Assembly (NCBI GenBank): GCA_019843655.1
Contig: JACDQD010000003.1
Coordinates: forward strand, 8,558,925-8,622,924
From: Lethocerus indicus
Taxonomy: Eukaryota; Arthropoda; Insecta; Hemiptera; Belostomatidae
DNA: 64,000 bases
Direction of reading: 5' to 3'
Below the pieces are notes generated by a model that was given only the letters and a program-made list of their open reading frames with translations, did no database searches and was not told where the DNA came from. Below are positions 1 through 13,839 of this stretch, piece after piece; the first letter of the stretch is position 1, and each line of letters starts with the position of its first letter. The position numbers were made by a program, and so were the translations under genes.

Positions 1-759
1 ACAACCGAGCGAAGACTGGAGTGATTATAAGAAATATTTTACACGAAAATGGAAAAACTTATTCCCTATTATTAATCCTATTTTGTATTCAGGGCTGATC
101 CTACTACGCTAAATATCTGGCAACAATGGTGTTCGAGGAACAGCGGTTAATAATTCAGTGAACATTTTGTATAATTTTATAAAAATTGCTGTTTATTTAG
201 AATTAGTTACGAATTAAACATGTGGTAAATATTAAATCAAATGTTTTTGGTTTGAAATAAAATGTGATTACAATCGGGTGTTGCCTAGAAGATATTCAAT
301 GCTTGCCGGTTATTTGTAAAATTTGTTTCTCTTCTCAGTTCTGTTCAGAGGCTAATAGAGGAAAAATTCAGGGTGCGGTCTCTGGACGGTAGAATTTTTC
401 AGTGGAATCTCGAATTCGGTCCCAGCTCTCTTTGTCAACGGGAACGGATTCCTGATTGGAGGGGAATCCAGCGTTAATTCGACGCTGTCAGATTGGCGTG
501 TAGTATGCCGGGGACCGGTTCGCCCAAATCATCCGTTTCCCCCGTTCCCTCAATCACTGAGGCCTTTCGCGATTTGGTCTCAAGAATTCTGGCCTATCCT
601 AGATCGACTTAATATAATAACCCAACCTGTAGGCGTTCCAGGAATGTCTTTGACTTTTATACATATAGATATCACGTTTGTATATAATTAATGTCTAATT
701 AATTAGGCCCCGACTATTAACCGATGTTATTAGCGTGTTCCCATACACATGTTCCTTTC

Positions 760-798
<39 letters not shown>

Positions 799-2311
799 TC
801 TCTGCTTTGACTTTATTACCTGCCAGTGGAGTTCCCTAATCAAAGAGAATTCATGACATACAATGAAAAGTAATGAAAATGAATCGGAACTATTTGTGGC
901 TCGTAGATGTTTGTATTGTGACTGCTGTCTCTGCGAAGACTGGACTTCCAATTTAAGAAACGGCAAGCCGCTTTTTACTCAGATGGGAATTAAACACAGA
1001 AGTGTGGGAGTCGGTAAATTGGGATAATTCGAAATTATTCTTTCCATTGTAAAATGGTTTTTCCAGTGGTGTTTGTTCGTTTTTCTTCCTGTCTCGTACT
1101 TACTTATCTCCTCGGTTTTTTTTAACGAGATAATATCCGGCTTCTTTTTTTTACTTTAAAATCATAAAACACCACAAAGATAACGCTGACTTACAAGGAC
1201 GTGATTGAAAACAGGTTATATAAATCCTTTTATTAATGTTATTGAACATTGTGTTGCAATACAGGTGAGCATTCTGACAGTACATCACTCGCCCTACTTT
1301 CAGAATATGTATTTCTAAATTCGAATAAATTTGATGAATATATATTAATATATTGATTTATATTATATTAATATTGATTAATATTTAATTAATTTATTTT
1401 AATACTAATTTTAGAAGCATCAGACTCGACTAAATATCGTTATCTATCCTATATAGATAATAACTGACATATCACAGAGTGACTGAAAATTCAACTTATG
1501 TTTCGAAAATTGTGTTTCTGAAATTGTGAATTCAACATTAATTCTCACCGTGTGGTCTTTCATTTCTAGCGGTGACACATCAATTGACTAATAATTTTAA
1601 TATTTAAATTGCCAAACATAAACTCTTAGAAAACTCCAAAAAAGATAATTAAGATGTATACATTTATTACCCCTCTGTTTGCTATAGCATAAATAAACTA
1701 AATAAAACAAAAAATCGGTATTATAATGGAATGATCCTTCTAAAACTAATATACTGAATGGAAATCGATGGATCGAAATATCAAAAATACGAAAACAGCG
1801 GGACAATTATTGAATAGGGAGTTGACTTAATCGTTTCCGACTGGCGGTAGATAATAGGGCAATTAATTCTAAATATAAGTGGCGGCGGAATAGGAGGTCG
1901 GCGTTTTTCAGGGACCCCCCTCAGTCGGAGTTTCCCAGCGGAGGTGAACCCGGTCGGTGGTGGAGGGCCTCTCTTTGAGTCCTCTCACATGAGCTGCATT
2001 TTCTGCCCCTTCAAAACACTCCGCGCGCTATGCTTTACTTCGACTAAGTCCGAAGTCCCGCCGGAAAACCATCGACCAACCTCCGATCGGAAAGCCGAAG
2101 ACAGGTCAGCCCGAGGGTACTTACGTTTCTGTCATTATTTCAATACTATTCGCATTTAGCATTCATTTTCCGGCCCCAAATAAAATCGGACTCGGTTTTC
2201 TCTTCTCTACCCATTAAATGAAATTCGGGCGACTGCAATAAATGACATTTTTATTATTATATTCTATAATTAAAAGATTATGAATAATAATAAGTATATT
2301 TATTATTATTT
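1..2311. other. Non-coding AT-rich DNA
   Basis: No gene was recognised. It contains the (AT)n run at 764, an AT-rich block near 1320-1400, and a small GC-rich patch at about 1880-2110. Open frames are under 75 codons and lack domains. Confidence 0.6.
764..794. repeat. (AT)n microsatellite
   Basis: This is an uninterrupted TA dinucleotide run of about 15 units. An overlapping minus-strand open frame merely translates the repeat into Ile-Tyr alternation and is not a gene. Confidence 0.95.
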
Positions 2312-2624
2312 TGTGTTTCTGTCTCCTCTCGCTGGTTTGGTCTTTTGCTAGAGCGGTTTCGGCTGCTCGCCATCTTCATTAGCGGTGTCAATCACTATTG
2401 GCACTTTGGATGTTTTTCGGGCATCCTCACTGCACTGTCACTGTCACATGTACTTTAAAAAAACGTTAATAACCGTGTGACAGTACAAGTGACAGTGACA
2501 GTGCAGTGAGGATGCCCGAAAAACATCGAAACTGTCAACAGTGACTAACACCGCTACTGAAGATGGCGAGCAGCCGAAATCGGTCTAGCAAAAGACCAAA
2601 CCAGCGAGAGGAGACAGAAACACA
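2312..2624. mobile_element. Foldback MITE-like element, 313 bp
   Basis: Two inverted arms of about 143 bp (2312-2454 and 2482-2624) differ at about ten positions and are separated by a 27-base AT-rich spacer. The arms begin TGTGTTTCTGTCTCCTCTCG, contain GGTTTCGGCTGCTCGCC-like sequence and end in repeated GTGACA/TGTCAC blocks beside the spacer. No coding capacity is present, so it would be non-autonomous. No clear target-site duplication was identified. Related sequence at 62201 and 10186 supports a dispersed family. Confidence 0.8.
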
Positions 2625-5600
2625 CGAAATCTATCTTATATCTATCTGTTCGCGATGAGAGTTAAAAAAACTCCTTTTTCGCGACCATCCTATGTTCGAC
2701 TTCGTGGGAGGCTTCTCGAAGTGTTTAATCGTGTGTTGAGTTAACATCCGATTTTATCTCATTTCTAATTTCCAAGTAAATGCAAACATCCTGTTAATTT
2801 ATGACCGGTGTCATCGCCAAGCGACCGTTCAACATCTGTTAAATATATCGGCTACAGGTCTTAAAAATTGATAAAAAGGTAATGAGCAAGGTGGACTGTA
2901 ATTTATTCTGCATTTGAAATAGCCCGGTCGCGTAGTCTGGAAACCGTCCAAGAGATAGGAGGAAGACCGAAGTTATAATTTTCGGTCGAGGCCCGTCAAT
3001 CTATTTAAAGCGCCTCGTAACAGAGAATTTCGTGAACATTTCCTGTTTAATTGAGGTGAATTACGAAGATACGGTGAACTATTTTAATTTTAGGCTAAAA
3101 CTCCGTCACCTTACTGCAGTAGGCACATTTGGTAGTTACCTTTCTCAGGAAGGGTAGCTCTGATATTATTTACGCCTTTGTTCTTGTGAAGAGTACCACT
3201 TGTCTTAGAGCTACAAGTTCGTGTGTAATTCTTCCGTACGCAAAGTACCGTTTATTTATTCAGGGACAATGGGATTTCTGGACCAAGACACACACATTAG
3301 TGCAATCCAGATGTCGTCTGCAGAGACCAGTCGTGGGACACGGCGGGACTGCATTTCTGGGAGTGGCCTATAATTTCATATCCCCGTATTAATTATCGTG
3401 AAAATTAATTGACCGACCGGCCGCCGTTAAGACTAATCGAATGCTACCTACGACCCTTCGCATGAGGTACCGCTTTCTGCCCCGGAGCCTGACGTGCTTT
3501 ATACCGGTCCTGAAATAGCCGGGCGGCCCCCGCTGTGCTCCGGTCAATTAGGACCGGATTTTCCCTTCAAAAAAGTCAGGTAAGTCTACTCCAGGCTTAC
3601 CTGGAACAATTGGACATGTATAGATTCCTCTTTCCGTAGACCACGGGTGCCAATTTGTAATCGGTAACAACACGTATTACAGTCAATTACGGTCTATATT
3701 ATGATAAACATAACATTTATGACACAGGATCGTTTTTTTTAATAATAGGTATAGTTATTATTATAATAGTCCATATTTTATAATGAGTTATCCAGTCGGA
3801 TTACTAAACTTTTATGAACTAGATTATTGTACCTTTGTTTGGTTCTAGCTTGTATGTTTGTCCTGCAAATAAAACCAATTTTTGTTCAGTTCACACTAAA
3901 CAGTAATAATAGTTTTGCCATGAATAATTGTTGTAAATTCATGGTATGGTATATAGTTATGAATGCAATGAACCCTGAATAATTTGGGCAGAACCTGTTA
4001 TTTAAAGACCGTCATTTGTCTGCTTTGGGTTGGGACATGAAAATATATGTGTTCATATATGTGTGTGTGTTAGTTGATCGTTCATAAAAATATTCAAAAT
4101 GCCAACTCCACATTATCAAGAGAAATGAACTGTGGATGACTCGAAAATTCTGTGCTTTCTGGGATACGTTCCCTAATATATGCGGACAAAAACGAATTCG
4201 TAATCAAATAAGGTCTCATTTTAAACTGAAACGGAGCCAAAAAAATATTTTTTACCTCACATTATGGCCCAATCTCTCCGGTTTTCCGGGTCAGTGAATT
4301 CTGTTATAACGTATTTTGCATTCACGAAAAACAGGTGCTGCTTCAAATATTTTGTTCCACTCCACGCCGATTGGAAATACGTGTTATATGTCATACAGGA
4401 GGCCGTATTTCAGTCCCGCTGTATTGAAATATTAGTTTTAATAACAGAACGTTTGAAACTAATCGTCTTACGGAGCTAATGAACAAACAGTGTACTTAAT
4501 TGATAATAGTAACGATATTTAATGATAGTAATAATGGAGTGCGTACATATAGATATTTGTTATCTGTAACAACTGCAGGTTGCATGATTTACCAGCTTAT
4601 TAGCGAACTCTTGTCCCTACAGTTTTATTTGCTCTTATTATTTTCTTATTTACTATCTCTTGTGCATGCGCGTGTGCGAATAAGTGCATACCGCGGCAAC
4701 CACTACTGATTCTTGCATATTATAGTTTGCCGAAAGGAGTATTCCTGCTGTTGCACCAGTAAATTAGTTATTCATGCACCATTTAGAACATTCCAACCTT
4801 GTGTATAGTCCTAACGGAAGCGGCAAGCAATACAAATTCTGTTTAAAAAATTAACATGTTGCTATATTAAGGAGCATGCAGAGAGCGTGTTAAGAGCCGC
4901 CAGGTCGCAGTACTGCTTAATGGGGGCGTGTTTCGTAAGTTGTATTAAAATCGGCCTTGGAAGTTTATGAAAGTTCTGTCAGAGTAAATGACGATTCTTT
5001 GTGTAGGTGATGTGGCCACAGCGGCCGGTCTAGACCTAGGGCACGAAACGTAGGCAAGTGGAAGAGCACAGAAATTAGTTATGTACAAATACAACAGTGC
5101 ATTTTTTACTTTGTAGAATACACGGTTGTAATTGGGTTCCTTCGAGTCCCATTATGCGTATGTAAAATACATAAATTCTTGGGTTCAATAAACTGCATGT
5201 TGAAGGATGTAGTGGAGTTAATTTTAGTCATGTAAATTTCAATGACATTATTTTTAACCTGTAGAACATTTGTGGTCCATCCAATTGTGGGGCAATTAAA
5301 TGACTCTTCTCGTTCGCTCCTGCTTCGGTTCTTCTCTAAGGATGGTTATAGCAAAGATCTCAACAGATTTGTGGATATTTTTTAGTCGTTTCCATACATT
5401 TTATTAATTCACCCACCGCAAGTTGTTCCTTATGCAAGCATTCCTCGGTCACTACAAACGGAATAGCAATGGAGGAATACATCGATCAAACAGACTTGAA
5501 ATTAGATTCGCCTGATTTATTACCCACTGAGCATTTCCATTATTGCGGTTCACGCTCCCTTAACGGGGCGGATTGGAATTACCATTAGTCAATGTAGAAT

Positions 5601-6651
5601 TCGGTGAAAATGAAAAATCGTTAATTTCCTTCGCCGTGTGCTTAGCCCTGTAAGTGCGGAATTATTATTCTGAATTTGTTCCACCTCATTTAGAGTAACT
5701 TTTGCATTCGAAATGACCGGCCGTCTGTTGCGTTCTCCGGCCTCCCTAATGCTATTTTAGACAGTGCGATGAAGGCGTATTGAATTTCGTACATGCAGTT
5801 TCGCATCATTCCATCCGGGCAACGGACGTAGAATAACGTTGTATAAACTTATTTTACCCATCGTATTTATCATAAATTTCTGCTTAATTCCCATTAAATA
5901 AATCAGCTCTGCGTAATGACCTATATCAATGTCCACTCATGACAACGTTGAAAAACGTAAAAAGAACATTGTGTTTACTGAATAATTGGACCATTTCGAT
6001 TTATTACAATATTTCATGCGATGTAAAACTCATAATGTCAATATTGTGTTTCCGTCTGCCAAATTATTCAGATTTCGATATTTTCTGGAATATATGGAAC
6101 TGTGGAATGCTATTAGTATAATACCAAATCAGAAATAGAAGATAGCAAGAGTGATGAGTCTAAAAAGATCGTCCGTTATATCTTATCCTTTAAAGACGCC
6201 TTACTCCGATGTTGAACCTCTACTGACTTTCCATATCAGTGAATAACATCGCGTACCGTTGCAGCTAAATCCCTTCGCGCTGCCACCTCCCCGTGAAATC
6301 GGCGTTGCGAGTGTTAAATCAATCAAAGTCGACCCCCATTCAGCGGAGACTTGTGCATGAAGGGGGCCGGGCCACGGCTCGAGCAGCTGCCGCCGCCGCC
6401 GCCGGCAGGCCGGTAGGTGGCTTTGTGTTTAATTAATGGGACGCCCTGACTCATATTTAACTGTCCTAATTTCTTGATTTAAATCCATTAATTTAGAAGC
6501 GTTCGCAAATTCAAAAGGGTTTGCGAAATCAGCTACTTTCGCCGTGCTTGTCTGTTACCCGGGATTAATCTGATCCAGTCCGTCGCCTGGATAGTTTTAT
6601 GGTCATTGTACACTTACTTCAGTTTATTTACGATGTTCGTTAACATCATAC
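2625..6651. other. Non-coding DNA
   Basis: No gene was recognised. It has a GC-rich patch at 3410-3560 just before the CAGGTAAG hairpin. Another at about 6280-6420 has a CAGCTG E-box, a run of CCG trinucleotides, and a nearby TGACTCA (about 6448). These may be regulatory, judged only from motif content. Confidence 0.5.
3577..3603. repeat. Short inverted repeat CAGGTAAG/CTTACCTG
   Basis: CAGGTAAG (3577-3584) and CTTACCTG (3596-3603) are perfect complements with an 11-base loop. Each strand therefore presents CAG|GTAAG, a back-to-back splice-site motif. The pyrimidine support is moderate on the + strand and weak on the - strand. Confidence 0.6.
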
Positions 6652-6671
6652 GTGTGTGTGTGTGTGTGTGT
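6652..6671. repeat. (GT)n microsatellite
   Basis: This is a GT dinucleotide run of ten units, 200 bases upstream of the possible splice point at 6872. Confidence 0.95.
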
Positions 6672-6849
6672 ACAGTTTCTCTTTAACTCGTTACTAGTCA
6701 ACGTTCTGAAGAAAAGTTCACAGATGGTGTTACACATTGAAAAATTTAAAAAAATACGGTGCTAAAACATATAAACTGTAGGGCTACATAATACAGTTTA
6801 GAATTATATTTCTTAATGAAATTTCATTTATACAGTATTAATATAAGAT

Positions 6850-6878
6850 TGTTATTATTTTGTATGTTGCAGGTAAGA
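6850..6878 (+). promoter_or_regulatory. Possible recursive splice site upstream of the PKG exon
   Basis: ATTTTGTATGTTGCAG|GTAAGA places an acceptor and a good donor back to back at 6872|6873. A TTAAT branch-like motif is about 35 bases upstream of the AG. It would matter only if the PKG gene, or another + strand gene, has exons upstream of it. The pyrimidine tract is mediocre. Confidence 0.25.
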
Positions 6879-7301
6879 GACAAATCCATTCTGTTGGTCA
6901 GGGAGCTATCTGTCATCGCCGGAAACTAAAATGTATGTAATATCATACGCATATATTTATTTATTAAACAAATGATGTGTGAAATTTGTTAATGGAAGTT
7001 TTTTTAAACTGTATTTATTTACCGCGCAAATGTGCCTGATGCCGCAGGAAATGGTTTGCAATTTTGAAATTCTGTTTGTTGCCCGAGCGAAGCACGATTT
7101 GTTTTCACATGACCAATGATTGATGTTGTTTTGTCCGCTCTAATTTGAACCTGGGGCTAATATTAGAACGGTTTCCAAAATGAAGTACCATATGGTCTCA
7201 CACTGGCTTTATGATGCATTGCCTTTAGACGCATTAAATTATGTACAATACGACAATTTTACTTTGTAATTGGAATTGCGCCTTACGTACATACGCGCTT
7301 A

Positions 7302-7304
<3 letters not shown>

Positions 7305-7356
<52 letters not shown>
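7305..7356. repeat. (TA)n microsatellite
   Basis: This is a perfect TA run of 26 units, the longest dinucleotide array in the window. Confidence 0.97.
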
Positions 7357-7357
<1 letters not shown>

Positions 7358-10185
7358 GTTCCAGTAACGGGTCAATTCGAACCTGTAAATATGTTATGAC
7401 CCACTTTGAATGCTTCCTTATTTGAACTCAACTTTAATAGTTACCGCCAGTTGCTAGCTACTTTCAAATCGTCCGTAGCGCCCCATTTCAGCAGTGTTAC
7501 ATTATCAATAAACATATATAAGCTCTATCATATCGAACTATGTTATACGATTCTTCAGAACAACCAATCTCAATACTGGTCTTAACGATTGCATAAAAGT
7601 AATTGATATCTGAATCCGTTTTAGATTTGAAATTGCTCATAAAAACATTCCGAGTTTGAAAACACCAAGGAGTTGAGTGGCACTCAATTGAGCGTATCAA
7701 TATTTGTCGTGGGGTCATTATCGTTCACTTTATTTTTTTTACATTCTTCGCTTATCTTGCCGTTTCGTCGGATTGGTAAATTAAAAATCAATTAGTACGA
7801 TAAACTCTGTACAAATAATTGGGACGCGGCGTCGTGTTCGTAGAAAAGAGCTAGACTACTCTTTCATTTTGACATAAGATACATTCAAAAGAAAATCTCC
7901 CGAAATGTTTATATTTAGCTAACATAATGCTGTTGACATTTTACGTTGCAACTCGTAATCGTAATGACGATAATTGTTAACCCCGGTTTTTTATTATTTG
8001 TTAACCCTAATTATTGATCTGACCTAACCGTTAATTGGGAACAAGCTGGAATTATTCAAGTAAGAACCACGCATTCTGTTTTATTTTGGCCAGAATAACC
8101 AGTATTTTCGGTATTGGATCAGTATTTTGGCATTCTACTTGTATTTTGGTTACATGCATTACAAAACTTGTACAATCGGTAGTTATCAATGTTGTCCTAC
8201 GCTTGCTGTACTATTTATAGCGTTATGATATCATTACATGTTTTCTTGTTACCACCTAGTGGTGACGTAATGGGAACGGTGCTTGTGAGCGTGTGGAAAT
8301 TTTCAACGAGCTGCCGTATTGTTTTCATAGTACTCGTTTAGGGTTACGGAAGTAGTGTGCGCTCAGCCGACGTGATTTTGGGAGTGTAATCATTGAACCG
8401 TTGGAGTAGGTTTACATCCTCAATCTGGACACTGTGTACTTATATTTTAAGTAGAAATGCTGTATTCCTGTTCTAACTGAAGACTATTTTGGCGAATTGT
8501 AATCAAACCGGCACAATGCGAGGAAACGATCCGTAAATATCTCGCTTTTTATCACCGTTACCGCAAAGATACGGACACATTTCCTTTCTGCACTTCTCAT
8601 TCTTAAGTCATTCCGACGTTTTCTTTTTTTAACCTCTAGCGGTCGGAGCCAGTTCGCTAAAAGGAACCGTGGGACCTTTCAAAGAGTTACGGCATTCTTA
8701 GTACCGACAAACTAAAACAAATCGATCCGTCGAATGTTCCTTCCGACACACATTATGGCTTTGGCCATCGACCGGGTCTCTTAACTTGACCGGATCGGGG
8801 CGCGCGAATTCCTCCATCGGCGGCGGCGTCGTACGTAACCGCTCTCTCTTTCTTCGTCGACCGGGCAGGTCGTAGATACTCTCCGTTGAGGGGAGTGGGA
8901 GGGCGGGGATCTTCCATTAGGAGGAGCCGGCGGGGGAATCCTGGCCGGGAGACAATCGGGAATTTGCAATTCAGATTTGGGCCTACCGGCGGGGCGTCCC
9001 GAAGCGGGCTGTGCGGGAGGCGGGACTCGTTCGGTAAATTCGCCGCCGACGGGGGAAAGCCCGAGAATGGGTCGGGTGAATTCTTGGCACGGGCCCCGGA
9101 CCGACCGCCCCGCTGTCTGCCTCTTCACTACCGGCCTCACCTCACTCACTCATTCACTCACCCCATTTTCCCTATATTTATTCCAACTTCGGCTAGTATT
9201 CATTGTACTATTAGCAACACGTTGTTTTACATAAAAATGTATGGCACTATATTATTTCAAGATATACAAATTTAAAAAAAAATTTAATTTTCAACTCCAG
9301 ATTTACATATTCCTCATTACAATATGAGTTTTAAAAAGTTATCCTGTTGCGATAGTCTATCTCTCTGATTTGGCGATATACCGCTCTCCACGCCATTCGC
9401 AGAAGAATTTCACCAGTAAATTAATCTAACATTAGGATCTGTTATGATGTATTAATTTGTTTTCTGGAACCCAAAAATACGTACCCAATACAATTCTTAT
9501 AATTTTTTCAAGTTGGCTATTTATTAATGTATCGCATTAAAACATTCTTAATTTATTGTTACGTTAATGATACTGAGCCTTGATATTATTACGTAAAGAA
9601 ATATATTGAATTGGTTTTGTGTAAAAAGATTATAATTCTGTCGCGTTGTAATAAATTCTTCGTGTTGTCCGCGCTAAAGTACCGTTTTCTAGTTAGTCAA
9701 CGTCTCATTAGAAAGTTAACTATTATGAAAACCCTTTAATAGTGTTTATTTTTAAACGTTAGATTGAGCCGAGAATGTCACTTTTATGCAGGTTGCGATG
9801 AACTGGCATGTCCATTTCCATTGGAATCCCGTCCTCGAATGGATAAGTTAAAATCGCGCTATTGAAACATAGAAACATTCCTTTATAACGGGCCAGCTAG
9901 CGTTCGCATTTTTTAGAGCAATTATTTCTTCCGTAAACTGATATCGTATGTTTTCGAAGTATATTCCATTTTGTTTGATTAGAATGGAAGGACTTTTAAC
10001 GTAAATCGTTATGTCTTACCCATTTTTATTACCAACATGGTATTATCTAAGGAAATGTTAAATAAAAATTTATACTTGATGCTTAGTGATTTGTCTTGCC
10101 ATTATCCTTATCATTTCCTATATAAAACTAAAGCTTCGAGACACCCGTTTCTAGGTCCGCGACTGCTTTGAATATCATCATTCTT
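7357..10185. other. Non-coding DNA with a GC-rich patch
   Basis: No gene was recognised apart from the GC-rich patch described at 8770-9150. The rest is AT-rich sequence without recognisable repeats. Confidence 0.55.
8770..9150. other. GC-rich, CpG-rich patch without a recognised gene
   Basis: High-GC sequence has open frames of 122 and 129 codons on opposite strands. Both are rich in Arg, Gly and Pro and neither resembles a protein family, as expected from composition. It could be a CpG-rich regulatory element. The edges are gradual. Confidence 0.4.
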
Positions 10186-10245
10186 GTGATCTCCTCTCGG
10201 TCTTAGGCAAAACCAGTTTCAACCGCTCGCCACCTCCTTTAGCGT
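10186..10245 (+). mobile_element. Decayed single-arm relative of the 2312 foldback element
   Basis: CTCCTCTCGGTCTTAGGC, followed by an ACCAGTTTCAACCGCTCGCC segment and CTTTAGCG, aligns with gaps to the outer arm of the element at 2312. No opposite arm was found, so this is a diverged or truncated copy. The assignment is by eye. Confidence 0.5.
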
Positions 10246-13200
10246 TTCGTCATTAGACTTCTGCTTATTTTAGCGTGTTTCGTTGATATTCGATGCTAAA
10301 TGCTTATTTTCGCATCTTGCCAAATCATCAAGGTTATTTCGTGTTTATCTAATTGGGTTTGGATTTACGGCCGAACAGTTGATGCTCGGTTTAAATTTAG
10401 ACGCGGCGTCCTAAAAAAATAATATATATATACAGTCGGAGTTTCTCAAATCGTATATCCCGTTCGGAACGTCCTGTTGAAATATTCGTTTCGAAATTAC
10501 TTAGCGCGAAGAGAAAGTATAGGCGATTTATAACTGGGGCCGGTGGGCAGAAGAGGGTGGTATGTCGCAAGGGGCTCATTACCCCGGCGAGTGACTTGTC
10601 TTTGCTCCCAGAGCTACGCATGTCTGCCCGCATTCGCCGCCCCGGCTAACACTTAACACCAGGCCCCACCACATCCCACCTCAGTTCCCCCACGTCCCTG
10701 TCCTGCCGCATTAGCCATCTCTTCACCAACCGACATTATCCCGTTCGAATTCGCTACCGTCCAGTTTCGTTACTGTCCTGTCGTCTAATTCCGTACAAAA
10801 CCTCTCTCTTCTCCAGAGACTAAGCAAAATGCCACTCACAACTCAGGAAGATAACGAAAATTTAAGGTATTAGTCGGAATCATTCATATTTTGCCATTTT
10901 GTCCAAATTGACACTACAAGGAAAATGGTTATTTGTTTAACATAAAAACTGACGCTGACTGAATTTTATTTATCCACAAAAACGTGGAGAGCGTAACGAG
11001 GGCTCTTTAATTTAGAAAATAAATATCTTATTAGGGCCCCTTACTTCGCGAGCCGTTGTCCTTTTACCATAAGGTTGTTGTTGTCACATACACTTTCTGA
11101 TATATTTACTAGCAGTGGACAGCTGCAACTCTCGCGGAATAGCAATCGTGAGTGTCAATCTGGACGAGTCTTATTGCCTTCGAATCCTATGTTTGGTTGA
11201 AGTTGGACATTTTAATTGTTACAGTTGGGAATATAATTATATTATAAATGGTCGGACCTATTGTGTGTACACTTCAGTTCAGTGATTATAATCCCTGACG
11301 AATCTGGACACGCTTTATAGTGTCAGACCACTTATAAGATATTTGAACAAAATTTTCGATTATATGTTTGCAATAATGCCATCTCAGGACACGAGCTCTT
11401 CCGGTAAAAGAAGGAGAATAATTAACGCGAGGCAAATCGCTACTTCCCGGAATGCGAAAATATTTAAAGAAATTATCCCAATTAAATGCCGCCCGAGTTC
11501 GGTATTTAAAAAAAATGCGGGGTCCCGATGTATGAAAACGATTTTAATCGCCTTTATTTAATATCCCGTGTCTTGAAGTCGGGTCCAGGCGGGCGGAAAA
11601 CCACCCAAGCCGCGCCAACCTTGATTGCCTTAATGGTCCCGGACCACAAAAACCGGAATTCGTGCGACTGGAAACGCCGTCTTCGCCCCGATTATGATTG
11701 AGGAAGGGAATAGCCACGAAAAAAAAACTTTTAAAATAGACCGGGTCAGTTTCCGACACCCAGATAACCCCCTCTGCGATTAGCATAAGTTGTACAGAAA
11801 ATCCTTAATTCTGCCGCCTTGTCTAATTGCTGTCTATTCGGTGCACTATCCCCAATGAAAGTATTTCTTGACACAATGATTCGTTCCTACGTTACACCGA
11901 TTTTGGTTTCTCCACATCTTCAGCACCATTCCGTGTCTGACAATTCGTTTATAGAAAATATCGGGACTGAATTGTTGTATTCGTTTTTTATTTAATTAAT
12001 CTCGATACTTATTTCAGGAAGAAGCGCAGGAAGCGCGGTGATCAGTCGCTGTCCGATGTTTTGTCTCCGCTACACTTTAAAGGACTGGTCGATCGTTCAG
12101 GCTTTCATGACTTTAATAGTTTAACGAGTGTCATTAGCGAGTTCGTATCTCAGCTCCCGGAAGTTGTCCTTGACTTTCTTAGATGACGAAAATGCTCGTT
12201 ATTTTTAAACCCCGCTTCCATTCTATTGCGAGATTTCCTCGGTCCCGTCCCCGCCTTGCGTTTCTCGTTTCAACTGTTTAGACAAATTTCTTCAACGCAT
12301 AAATACAGTCTTGAATTACGCGAATATAGGTAGATTGTTCACATTCAATGTACTAAAAGTAGTACAGATGAATGTGCATTTTTTATCTTGAAACATTATT
12401 TACTGTGTCCGCCTTAGTCTTTGAATTTGTCTTAATATCATTCTGCGGGGTGCCGGTAGTAATTTTATCCCCAGGATTCTATTACAAAAACCTAGTTAGG
12501 TTTTTTTTGTGACCCAGACACACCCCCTACAAAATACGACGCACAAAAATTTCGTTCGAGATCGTTCTTATATTCCTACTACGTTCATGACCTACCAGCC
12601 AGTTTTTCGAAAAAATAAATTTCTTTATTAATGTTTTCGTTCTGGATGAATACATAAGTGTAATAAATTATAGTGAATTAATTTCATATTCTTTCAGTTA
12701 CAAATTTAAGATTTAGCATTAACACGGTCTGACCGAAGATAAGACTTGTTCCAAGAAAATCTGGACGTGAGCTCACTACATAATAGAACCGGCGGTCAAA
12801 AAGTTCCTTTTGCAAAAGACTTTCTAATGTCATATTTCACACAAAAAGAGCACATTATAATGCAGGTTGGGCCACATACATCAGGCTCGCAAATTATGCT
12901 CCCGCCTCCAAACTGGAAATCCGACGCTTTTATAGGTCTCTTTTCACAATGGGCGATAAAGAATTCGACGCTCAATGCGTCGTCTGTCGGTCCTTTGCAC
13001 GGGAAAAAGTTTTTAATGGCCGAATTGCCACACATGACTTTGATATCAAACCTCCCCCCCCCCGTGTTTATATTGACCCTTTTGGTCAATTCGAAATTAA
13101 ATCTGTACACATTTTCCCTCTCGCGTGATCAGTGAATGTAAAAGCAGTTCAACACGTAGTGTTGCCTAGGTTATGTTAAAGTTCTGAATGAAGCTTAGTA

Positions 13201-13839
13201 GCAGATATTTCTCTGCATTGTAGCCCCAGATTGTTCGAAAGGGGCCAACAATTTCCTCACTATTATATAATATTTTGTAGCGGTTTTCGTATATATTTCA
13301 GGAATGACATGCATCAGTTCAAATATGAAGTGATTCAATAGAAATTGCTTCCTCAGAAATACTCTGATTTCATTTGGACATCTCATCACGTGTACTATAG
13401 CCTTTACGATTTGCTCTTTATAATATGTAACAGTTATTATGGATGGAACTGTCGAATTATTTGCCCTGATGGCCCTTAGTATCTCAACTCCAGAACACTC
13501 TATAAGGTTTATCTATAGTGTACACATCTGTTATCGGATTTTAATTTCAATTCCATATGTGTATTAATAAAATGTTTGCCTCAGTTCGATTCAGACTGCC
13601 CTTCCGATTGCTACCCGTATAAAATCAACACCGGCTCGACGCACAACAAACGGAATGTCGATCTCCCAGTCCGAAACTGTAACAAAAGGAGTTTTCGGTC
13701 GATTTATCTTGAGGGCAGATCTACGAGTGCGGCGGGGGACTCATAATTACCCGGGGTTTTCCTTCGAGAAAAAAGCCCCCTTTTTTTCTGAGAATGCCGG
13801 TATGACGGGGTGGGGGAATCGTTGACCGACCGAGCGCCG

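Noticed and set aside
12746..13135. Overlapping 129-codon (+) and 104-codon (-) frames
   Set aside because: The + frame starts at TTG and crosses a C homopolymer; neither translation shows a known domain or splice signals in support.
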